Source of the DNA: Austropuccinia psidii
Lineage: Eukaryota > Basidiomycota > Pucciniomycetes > Pucciniales > Sphaerophragmiaceae
DNA length: 64,000 nt
Direction: 5' to 3'
Assembly: GCA_023105745.1 (NCBI GenBank)
Contig: JALGQZ010000001.1
Coordinates: 42,122,082 to 42,186,081, forward strand
Positions 55,941 through 64,000 of this stretch are shown here, in pieces. The number at the start of each line of letters is the position of its first letter. Positions within the stretch are counted from its first letter, which is position 1. The position numbers and the translations under genes are program-made. The notes beneath the pieces are model-generated. The model did not search any database, was not told the origin of the DNA, and saw only the letters and a list, made by a program, of their open reading frames with translations.

Positions 55941-58874
55941 TCAGGCTTGTGGCCTTCTTTCATGTCTAAATCTTGATAAGAGTTTATCTGAGTCAGGTAT
56001 TTCTGATTCTGCCATCCATTCATCTTCATGTACTGGATTTCTATATCTGACAAGATATTCTCTTTGATTTTTACCCCTAAGTCTCCTTTCTTTAATGACT
56101 TTCTTTATCTTTTTGTCTTCATTCTGTTCCACAGGTGGTACAGTTAAAGGAGTTGGGTTTCTTAAAGGAAACAATTCTTTATCAGCCGGTTGATAAGGCT
56201 TTATCAAGCTGACTGGAAAGTTGGGGTGTTTATTTTCCAATTCACCACTCAATTCCACTTGGAATGCATTGGTTCCATGTAAAGCAACAATAACAAAAGG
56301 TCCTACATAAGAATCTTTAAGTTTCTTTGGGCCTTTGATATTATCAAAATTCAAGGTTGAAACTAGAACTAAGTCCCCTACTTTGAGGTCTGGTACTTTA
56401 TGACTCTTGTCCCACTTCTGTTTTGCATAATCAAAAGCATCATCCATACTTTGTTTTGCATGATGTTTCACTTTATCAAGCATTATCTTGAAGCTGGAAG
56501 CTGTAGGATGAATGTCAATCAAGCCTTTCCTCAGTGTGTCTGCTGGGAGTCTTGGATTCCATCCTTTCTCTAACATAGCAGGAGTTTGTCCTGTGGAAGA
56601 ATGGACTGATGCCTTGTATGCCAATTCTAATGCAGGTATCAGAGTGCACCAGTCATGGGTAAACCCATCTGAGTCTTTGAATTCTAATCCATAAGCACAG
56701 AATCTCCTGATCATGTCTTCTAAAGTCTGAATCATCCTCTCTGCTAGCCCATCTGTTTGAGGGTGATATGCTGTAGAGAATGATAACTTAGTCCCAAACA
56801 ATCTATGAAGATTGGTCCAAAGTGTAGATGTGAACTTGGGATCTCTGTCACTTATGATATTCTTAAATAATCCTGTATGAGAAATAACTCTACTCCATAA
56901 AAGAAGGGCTTTATCCATAGCAGTGTCATCTTTATGACATGGTAAGAATATGGGAGTTTTGCTATATCTGTCTACAATGACTAAACAAGCATTATAACTT
57001 CTGTCACCACTTGGAGGAAGTGCTGTGACCCAATCCATGTGAACAACTTCCCAAGGGGATTTTGGTTCTTGAATATGGATCATCAATCCAAATTTCTGGC
57101 CTGTGCTCCTGTTTGCTTTTTGGCATCTATCACAGGTATGGCAATATTCAATGGTTTCTTTCCTCCAAGATGGCCACCATGCACAGTTCTTCACTTTTTC
57201 AAGTGTTCTGTCTTCTGACAGGTGTCCAGAGTAGATACTATCATGACATTCATGAAGAATGGTATTGATGAGTAATCTACTACACAGTGTCATCACACAA
57301 GAATGTTTTGTTCTATGGTAAATAATCCCATCAAACAAGTGAAATCTTCCTTCAGAATAGGAATTTTTCCAAACTTCATCAAGTGCATTAACTAAAGATA
57401 TATCTTTGCAGTCTTTATCTAATAAGGAAGTCAAGATATGACAATTCTTGTCTTGTTTACAAGATTCTCTGACCTCCTCAAAGAATTCAGTCCCAATATC
57501 AGTTATGTTAATTCCTTCAATTGGAATCTGTGGTTCAGCTTCCAAAGGTACATAAGCTGGGTTATCAGGAGTGTTGGCTAAAGCCCATCTACTAAGTCCA
57601 TCAGCATTCTTGCGAATTTTTCCTGCTTTATGAACTATAGTCATGTTTCCTCTATATTCTTGAATAGCTTTTTGCCATCTCAACATATGTCTGTTGGGAG
57701 TTTTCATGTTAAGAAGTGATTTTACTGCATTACAGTCAGTTATGACTTCAAAAACACTGCCATCAAGGTAATAGTGTAATTTCTCAAGTGCCCATACCAA
57801 ACATAAGCACTCCATTTGGCTTGCACCATATCTGGCTTCTGTTGGTTTGATTTGCCTTGAGATATAACAAACTGGTCCTTCTGTGGGTTTGTAATCAATA
57901 ATTTGGACTTGGTGTAGGGCTGCCCCTAATCCATCTCCACATGCATCAATGTACAATTTAAAAGGAATATTCCAGTCAGGCATGAGGAGTAAAGGTGCTT
58001 CTGTAAGGGCTCTCTTTATCTTCTCATAAGCTTTAATTCTTTCTTCTGTCATCTCAAATACAGTCTGTTGATCACAGATTTTATAGAGTGATTTGGCTAG
58101 AATTGCAAAGTCTTTCAGGTGTTGCCTATAGTAACTGGCAAACCCAAGAAAAGACATCATTTCTTTTTTATTCTGGGGTATTGGTTTAAGTAACACTGCT
58201 GCTACTTTGTTTTTGTCAATACCCAAGCTTAAACCAGAAACAATATGTCCTAATGCTTTGAGTTCTTCAAAACCAAAATTGCATTTCTTAAGTGAAATTT
58301 TCATGTTCACTTCTGCAACTTTATGAGGTACTCTTGAAAGTCTTTCAAGGTGCAAAGACCATGAATCAGAACATATGATAATATCATCAATATAAATGAT
58401 AAGCCATCCTTCAGACAATTCTGTAGGAAAGATGGTGTTCATCATACTTTGATAATGGGATGGAGCATTTTTGATGCCAAATGGCATTCTAAGATACTCA
58501 AAAATACCACAGTGAGTGATAATTCTAAGTAATTTCTTAGCTTTAGGCGTCAAAAGATTTTGATGGAAGCCTTTCAATGCATCCATTGATGTTATATACT
58601 TGGCTTTAGACAATTGAGTCAAGGTTTCTTGGATTCTAGGGATTGGATACCTATCTGGAACTGTGTAGGTATTCAATGCTCTGAAATCTCCAACCATTCT
58701 TGACTTATCATTATGCCATGCAATAATAACAGGTGTTGTCACTTCAACTTCCTCATTATGGCCTACTTCCCTTAGCACACCAAGTTGGATCAACTCTTGG
58801 ATATGTTTTTCCAAGGCTTCTCTAGCTCTGGGACTGGCTGGATAAGCTGGTCTTCTAAGTACTGGAGGATATGG
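55941..58874 (-). CDS. pol: pol of element F, N-terminally cut by F'
   Basis: Open from the junction at 58874 ([19 protein letters not shown], start of RT) through an ATG at 58814 to the stop at 55941. Residues from 58814: reverse transcriptase with YIDDIIICS at about 141; RNase [14 protein letters not shown] at about 290; integrase HHCC from [11 protein letters not shown] (about 523) to [12 protein letters not shown] near 593, 656, 690; chromodomain-like tail at about 911-955 ([19 protein letters not shown]). About the same architecture as E but clearly diverged. No stop or frameshift in 2.9 kb, so F was probably functional when F' split it. Protease and gag are not in the window. Confidence 0.94.
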   Translation of the reverse strand, partial: PYPPVLRRPAYPASPRAREALEKHIQELIQLGVLREVGHNEEVEVTTPVIIAWHNDKSRMVGDFRALNTYTVPDRYPIPRIQETLTQLSKAKYITSMDALKGFHQNLLTPKAKKLLRIITHCGIFEYLRMPFGIKNAPSHYQSMMNTIFPTELSEGWLIIYIDDIIICSDSWSLHLERLSRVPHKVAEVNMKISLKKCNFGFEELKALGHIVSGLSLGIDKNKVAAVLLKPIPQNKKEMMSFLGFASYYRQHLKDFAILAKSLYKICDQQTVFEMTEERIKAYEKIKRALTEAPLLLMPDWNIPFKLYIDACGDGLGAALHQVQIIDYKPTEGPVCYISRQIKPTEARYGASQMECLCLVWALEKLHYYLDGSVFEVITDCNAVKSLLNMKTPNRHMLRWQKAIQEYRGNMTIVHKAGKIRKNADGLSRWALANTPDNPAYVPLEAEPQIPIEGINITDIGTEFFEEVRESCKQDKNCHILTSLLDKDCKDISLVNALDEVWKNSYSEGRFHLFDGIIYHRTKHSCVMTLCSRLLINTILHECHDSIYSGHLSEDRTLEKVKNCAWWPSWRKETIEYCHTCDRCQKANRSTGQKFGLMIHIQEPKSPWEVVHMDWVTALPPSGDRSYNACLVIVDRYSKTPIFLPCHKDDTAMDKALLLWSRVISHTGLFKNIISDRDPKFTSTLWTNLHRLFGTKLSFSTAYHPQTDGLAERMIQTLEDMIRRFCAYGLEFKDSDGFTHDWCTLIPALELAYKASVHSSTGQTPAMLEKGWNPRLPADTLRKGLIDIHPTASSFKIMLDKVKHHAKQSMDDAFDYAKQKWDKSHKVPDLKVGDLVLVSTLNFDNIKGPKKLKDSYVGPFVIVALHGTNAFQVELSGELENKHPNFPVSLIKPYQPADKELFPLRNPTPLTVPPVEQNEDKKIKKVIKERRLRGKNQREYLVRYRNPVHEDEWMAESEIPDSDKLLSRFRHERRPQA

Positions 58875-60796
58875 TGTGAGCCTTGAGGTATATTTTACAT
58901 ACCCAAATAGGCCACAATTATCTTAAAAAGAAATTTTGAATTATGCAAAACTCATAAGTCATGCATATATCCAAAATTCATCATTTTCAATTTCAGAAAA
59001 GATGAATAACCTTTTATTGAGTAAGTAAATCCATGGATTTAAGACCAGATTTGGATTCTACACAAAAATTCACCTAGGGTGTACCCATAGAGTGAATAAG
59101 CTCAATTTAAGTATTTGAGGTGGTAAAATGGAAAATACTTCAATACCACATCATTAATACCACATAAAAGATCCGTGAAAATTTTTGTTTTTCTTGATTT
59201 TTAGCCAAAATAATGCGAAAGTGAGAAATCCCATGTTACATATACACTAAGAATAGTGTTATGCATGTTTTGAGCACTTAATATCATGGTATTCTTACAT
59301 GGACTTTTGGTACACCCATAGTGGATATCTCACTTTAAGCTTAAATTACTATTTTGACGTAAAAAATAAGCAAGGGGGACAAAAGACATCAAAGAGAGCC
59401 AGGGTACCCAACTTCTGAGGCCTCAGAGGCGTGGATAGCTCCAGAGCATGGATCCATGGCTCATCTTGGCCCAATTGGTAAACTAAAACTCTTTGGGAAC
59501 TTGGTTACCAAGTTACACCTACTGTAATCATAAGAAAAATAGCAAATAACCTGCTATTTTGACGTGCCAAGGAGGTAATGAGCTACTTAGACTCCTGTAA
59601 CCACGTCAATTCTTGATGACTTTCCATGACTAGACCCTAAAAAAGTAATCAAACCCTTTTGGGATCCATATTCATTGATTTACCTCATAGCAACCAGCAA
59701 AATACTGCTGTTTGCAATTCTACATAGAAATGAGGTAAAAACTTCAAAAATTCATTAAAAATACAATTCTTAATGAATCCTTCTTAAACATTCAGGACCA
59801 ATAGAGAACTGTATTATCTATGGTACAACCAAAAAGAATTATGGTTTTACTAGTAAAATTAAAAGTTTTACTTACAGTCCATTTTTGACCATTCTACGTG
59901 AAACACTGAATCTTCAAAAATTCACAGTAATTACAACCTGTGATGAAATTGGCAATAACATTGATAACTTTGAGAAATCAATGATTATTTTAGAATAAAA
60001 GAAGATTTACAGATGTTACTCCTTTTATTCTTAACCATATTGGGGTTGGTAGTCACGTAAAAGCACCAATTAAGTAATTATGATAATCTTACGTGACAAC
60101 AGATGATGCAATCATTAATCCAAAAAGGTTTATTGTTTTCTCACTCACTGGTTTTTCAGGTTGCTCCATGGCACGCCTCTGTGAGCTGTTGTTGACTTAA
60201 AAGAAGCCTATTCTTGCTGTTTTTTCCATATCATCATCTTATCAATTTATTAAATCATTATTACCAACAAGTAAGTATTAGTTAAAGCTATTCTTCAGTG
60301 TTTTAAATCTTTCAAAATCATCCGGAAAGACGTGAAATCATAGAATCCAACTATATTTTGTTGTAATACTGTTATAAATTCTTTTGATCCCTTAAATCCA
60401 CAATTCCACATCAAATTTCTCTACTCTTACCTATCAATAGGTTCTTTGGAGTATTAGTAAGTCATTTATTCTTAATTCTTAAAGTTTTTCTCTAGTAATA
60501 GTTTTCTTCAAGAATTATCTTTATAATTATTCTTGCAAAAGATAATTATATATTAAAATAATTTTATTATTTTAATAAAGAAGTTTTTATTATTAAATTC
60601 TTCTTGTAATTGATTCTTGTAGACAATTACTTGCTCACTGTTAAAATCACTAGTAGTGCTTAACACGTGAAAGAAATAATTTTTTAATTATTTAATTGTG
60701 GTTATAATAATATTTTATTATTATATTTCATAAGAACAGACATAGTACTGTTGATTAATAGTAATATTATCACCAGTTTCATAGTCACATCTTACA
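58875..60796 (+). repeat. 5' LTR of element F'
   Basis: 1922 bp, TGTGAGCCTTGAGG to CACATCTTACA. Same sequence as the F LTR in reverse, with scattered differences (for example TTTGAGCACTTAATATC in both; CACTGGTTTTTCAG in both). Confidence 0.92.
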
Positions 60797-61015
60797 TTTG
60801 GGGGCCTGGCCATGTTTTTTGAACCTTGTACCCTTAATTAATATATTTTTAAGCTCTAAAATATATTAATTGAATATTTTTTTCTTTCATTTTAAAGTCA
60901 AAATAATTCTCATTTTTGAAATTGTTTTGGAAATCTTTTTCATTGAGGAATTTGGTTTAATTTTATACTGTTTTACACGTGGCTTTTTCACATCCAAAAA
61001 CTTATAAAATTATTC
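60797..61015 (+). promoter_or_regulatory. Primer-binding site and leader start of F'
   Basis: TGGGGGCCTGGCC at 60799-60811, two bases after the LTR. It is the same site as in E, so both probably use the same tRNA primer. AT-rich leader follows to the TSD (TATTC, 61011-61015) of G'. Confidence 0.72.
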
Positions 61016-62845
61016 TGTGAGCCTTAGAGGTAATTTCATATACCCAAAAGACCACAAATATAAAAAATAACATATTAATATAAATAAAATAAATTTATTT
61101 ATATTATTAAAATAAAAATAAAAAATATAAATATAAAATTATATTAAAAATAAAAAATTAATTATAATTTAAAAATAAAATTACTTTAAATTTTGTAAAT
61201 ATAAAATTACATTTATACTTGAAAAATTTAAGTAAAAATGAAATTTTAACAAAATTGTAAAAAAAATAAATAAATTTGGAAAAAAGTTAAATAAAATTTA
61301 TTATAACTTTTTATCCAATAAATAAACATAAAGGAATTATCACACCATTGGATTCCTCATAAAAAATCAGGTGGGGTCACCTCTGAGTGAAATTTTTGTA
61401 ACTCAACTCTAAATAAGCTTAAATTAAGTTTTTAGTATTTTCAATACAAAAGTTGAAAATCCTCAAAACCTTAATTTAATTCACACCACATGTGGTGTTA
61501 ACCATCAATTTTTGTGTTAAAATTGAGGTGTTGTGTTTAGTTTAGAAGTTATGAGGAATTGAAGTATTTTCAATTGAATTCAATTGAAATGTCAAAATGT
61601 GCGCGTGTATTACATAAGTGAACTTTGATTTACATATGAGGTGTCAATTATTACTGTATTGTACTGTACAATTGAATTGAATTACATATGTAAATTATAA
61701 GTATAATACATGATGAGGAATTAAAGGAAAAATAAATTGGAAAGATTAAATTTGGGGGGGAAAAGGAACTCCAGCTCTAAGGGGGAGCTAGACCCCCAAA
61801 ATCCTTGCTGACAGGCGTGGGATGTCAAAATTCACGCAAAAGTTCATCACTTTTGGCCTGGAATTGAGTTACAGGGTCTGTGGACTCAATTGATGATGAG
61901 GTTTTGATACCAACTGGGGTAGTTTTAGCTGTTGCCAAGAGGGTAAAACTACCCTTAAGATAAAACAATCATAATAAAAACAGTTTTAACTGGTTTCTAC
62001 GCCTCTGACACACATTCTGACGTGTTTTGAAGGCTCTAGGCCTGGTATTGCTATAGTAATGGCTGATTTAAGGGTCTAAAATGGCTAAAAATGGCTTAAA
62101 CCAGCCTTTTTTGGTCTAAACCAGGGTTCAATGATGCCATAATTGGCTTTTCTGTTGTCAGACTGTTTTTCACGACTGACAAGAGTAAATTTTACTTTTG
62201 GAGCAAGAGAATTGATGGCTATAAAAGAATGTCTTCTTTGCCCCACTTTTCTCTTCATGTTAGAATCTTTTTCCTTTTATTAATTAGTTTAAAACTGTTA
62301 AACCAATCAATAAAAGATTCCAAACACCCTTTTTAAATCATTTTGAACCTTTTAACCACGTGAAAAAATCATTATAATCATTGTTTGTAACTCTTATAAT
62401 CATTTTTACCCCTGAACCACCCCAAAAGTGAATTAAAGCATCTTTCATCACTGTTAACTTTGTCACTTTGTTTCCAAATTCACTCTGGTCACTTTTGGGC
62501 GTGTTTTCTCTTTAATATTCTTTTTAAAGACTTTGTTCTTTAATTAATTGTTTGCAGTTCTTTGCTCAATTAATTCCAATTGAAATTGCTCTTGAAGAAA
62601 TTTCTTTTGTAGCCTTAAAATATCTCTTGTAGAGTATTTTTTGGATAAATTTTTATTGTTGGTAAAACAATAGATTTTTATAATATTATTGTTTTATACT
62701 AATAAAGTTATAAACAATAAAATTGGCGTGTTTTCTCTTAAAAATAATATTTCATACTATTTTTAATTGATTTTTACCTTATACAAATTTTGAGGACAGG
62801 AAAAGTACTTGATTTTTAATCAAAGTTTCATATCCACACCTTACA
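61016..62845 (+). repeat. Solo LTR G' (1830 bp) in leader of F'
   Basis: TGTGAGCCTTAGAGG to CACACCTTACA with a perfect TSD TATTC (61011-61015 and 62846-62850). TATA box TATAAAAG at 62220-62227. Nearly identical to G (6327-8159) in the opposite orientation. It holds no gene. Confidence 0.94.
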
Positions 62846-62850
62846 TATTC

Positions 62851-63061
62851 TTTGAGTTACTCTGAATTAATTTTCATTCAAAATCTTAAATTTTAATTTT
62901 TTTTCTTTAAAAAGAATAATTTTTTTTAATATTAAAAAATAATAAAATTTATAAAAAATCTTTTAAAAATATCTTCAAACACAAAAATAATTTCTTTTAT
63001 CATATTTTTTTCTCTTTAAGTGTCTTTAATCAAATACTGTGCAGCTGGTAACAGACTCAGT
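62851..63061 (+). other. Leader of F' after G'
   Basis: AT-rich, then a possible splice acceptor region (CTGTGCAG near 63044). Coding sense appears from about 63032 but the start of gag is not resolved. Confidence 0.45.
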
Positions 63062-63179
63062 AAAAGATACATCAATAGTCCTGAATCTTCATAAGCAGAA
63101 TCTGAAGACAGTATTGAGGTGCAGATTGCTAAAAGAGGCACCTTATTCAACTCAGAAAAAGCTAAATTACCACCAAAAG

Positions 63180-63244
63180 GTGTGTATTTTATCTTATATT
63201 TTCACCTTTTATCTTTAAATTGACGTGAAAATGGTGCATACCAG
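63180..63244 (+). other. Predicted intron 1 in gag of F'
   Basis: 65 nt, AAAAG|GTGTGT...TTGAC...GCATACCAG|AAACGG. The frame is kept when removed. Donor is weak, so alternatives are possible. Confidence 0.5.
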
Positions 63245-63376
63245 AAACGGAAGCAACTATTCAGTCCAACCAGATGGATGTGGACAAGGAAGAGGCAAGA
63301 CCAAATCCAGAAGTGCCAAATCTTCCACAAGAAAGACACATCTGGAGGATGCCAGAGTTGCCCCCCATTCCCCAAG

Positions 63377-63439
63377 GTCTGTACCAACAGATTTTGACGT
63401 GAATTCTGAGCCTGAACTGATTTATGGTAATATTTCCAG
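63377..63439 (+). other. Predicted intron 2 in gag of F'
   Basis: 63 nt, CCCAAG|GTCTGT...AACTGATTT...ATTTCCAG|GGCTG. It contains the only stop (TGA in ACGTGA) of this frame; removing it restores an open frame to the window edge. Confidence 0.68.
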
Positions 63440-64000
63440 GGCTGAACCACTTTCAGGTGGCAGCAATAGAAATATATCAATGCCAGTACAAAAACTGGTT
63501 CAGAGCAGCCAAGGAAGAGGAGTGGGAAATCTGCCCAAGCCTTTGGCAGGGGGCCATGAACTCTTACTTACACATCAAGAGCTTTCTGGGTCAGGAGAAG
63601 ACCATAGAACTCTTAGGAGGATGGAGCCCCCTGTCTTGCAAAAACAAGGTCAAAAAGATAAAGAATTGGTTGAAGAACCAAAGTCTTTTATCCATAGACC
63701 AGAAGAAAGAGTTGGAAATGACTCCAGCTTTGGAGACAGAGGCACCAGTGGCATCTACCAGCTCCAAACCAGCTCCAGAAGCATCCAAGGACAGGCCCAA
63801 AGGACCTCAAATGAAACAGAGAGGTCCCAAGAACCATCAAGGCAAGGGCAAAGGCAAAGCCAATTGGCACAGACCTTACCCACAAGGGTACAGGATCCCC
63901 AAATTGGAGCCTTCAGCCGTGGACAGTGTCTTCAATATGGCCAGAACTCTTATGGAATTCAAAGCCAAGGAGCAGGAAAGGATAAACAGGACTTTTTCAC

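Larger units (their letters stand above)
53897..58874 (-). mobile_element. Element F, lineage-2 Gypsy element, 3' part, inserted in D
   Basis: Minus-strand element: 3' LTR 53897-55800, polypurine tract, pol 3' two-thirds, then cut at 58874 by F'. The TSD candidate is GATTT (53892-53896). The gag, protease and 5' LTR must lie right of F', beyond the window. The remaining pol frame is undamaged. Confidence 0.88.
58875..64000 (+). mobile_element. Element F', lineage-2 Gypsy element, plus strand, right part outside window
   Basis: 5' LTR 58875-60796, primer site, leader, solo LTR G' in the leader, then gag to the window edge. It is inserted in F pol, with TATGG (58870-58874) as the expected TSD. 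Same LTR family as F but opposite orientation, which creates a 1.9-kb inverted repeat with a 3.1-kb spacer. Confidence 0.88.
63062..64000 (+). pseudogene. gag: gag of element F', N-terminal part, spliced, runs off the edge
   Basis: Exon-like pieces: 63062-63179 (SPESS, stop TAA at 63092-63094, then ESEDSIEVQIAKRGTLF), 63245-63376 (DVDKEEARPNPEVPNLP, HIWRMPELPPIPQ) and 63440-64000 (LNHFQVAAIEIYQCQYKNWF, EEEWEICPSLWQGAMNSYLH, IKSFLGQEKTIELLGG, then Lys/Gly/Pro-rich). The last is open to the edge. The overlapping open frame from ATG 63231 is a shadow: removing the two predicted introns links all three pieces in one frame. I recognise this as a rust-type lineage-2 Gag N-terminus from memory. The in-frame TAA suggests a broken copy, unless gag starts after it. 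Confidence 0.68.

Noticed and set aside
53897..60796. A single foldback or terminal-inverted-repeat DNA transposon
   Set aside because: Each arm is an LTR with its own PPT or primer site, the interior is Gypsy pol, and the right arm interrupts an open pol frame; two nested insertions explain it.

Overview
No host gene was recognised in this window. It is a stack of nested LTR retrotransposons, almost all Ty3/Gypsy chromoviruses (pol ends in a chromodomain), from a large, repeat-rich fungal genome. Short GT-AG introns, the chromovirus gag/pol types and the depth of nesting point to a rust fungus (Pucciniales). The proteins most resemble those I remember from Austropuccinia psidii; that is recollection, not a search.

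Two lineages are present. Lineage 1 (elements A, B, C, D, H) has separate gag and pol frames joined by a -1 frameshift signal, LTRs starting TGT(C/A)AC and ending CCCCTGTGACA, and a primer-binding site that matches the element's own LTR (Tf1-like self-priming). Lineage 2 (E, F, F' and E-type solo LTRs; probably G) has a gag-pol read-through arrangement with introns in gag, a GGGGGCCTGGCC primer site next to the LTR, and LTRs with TGTGAG/TGTCAA...TTACA/CTGACA ends.

Layout: 1-4720 is the 3' part of A (gag end, frameshifted pol, 3' UTR, first 22 bp of its 3' LTR). 4721-15823 is B, inserted in that LTR (TSD TTCAC); B's gag is split by solo LTR G (6327-8159, TSD CCTAC), but its pol is intact. 15829-17226 is the rest of A's LTR. 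17227-17744 is unassigned. 17745-35469 is decayed element H, interrupted by two E-type solo LTRs (18840-20255, 20720-22203) and by young full-length E on the minus strand (24034-33732). D starts at 35475 inside H. D is interrupted by full-length C on the minus strand (40120-52084, TSD TTGGC), which itself carries a 2-kb LTR-like insert with tandem repeats (44229-46266). D ends at 53893, where F (minus, 53897 onward) has inserted. F is cut in its pol by F' (plus, from 58875), and F' carries solo LTR G' (61016-62845, TSD TATTC) and runs off the right edge inside gag. The deepest chain is H > D > F > F' > G'.

Best candidates for something new, all in cis-acting RNA signals: (1) a conserved GGGAAAA slippery site, 6-nt spacer and covarying stem/pseudoknot at the gag-pol junction; (2) 14-nt LTR/PBS self-complementarity whose variable bases co-change in three elements; (3) a conserved 55-58 nt intron-like block inside the LTR, downstream of the predicted transcription start; (4) a 110-bp motif present twice in every lineage-1 3' UTR examined.
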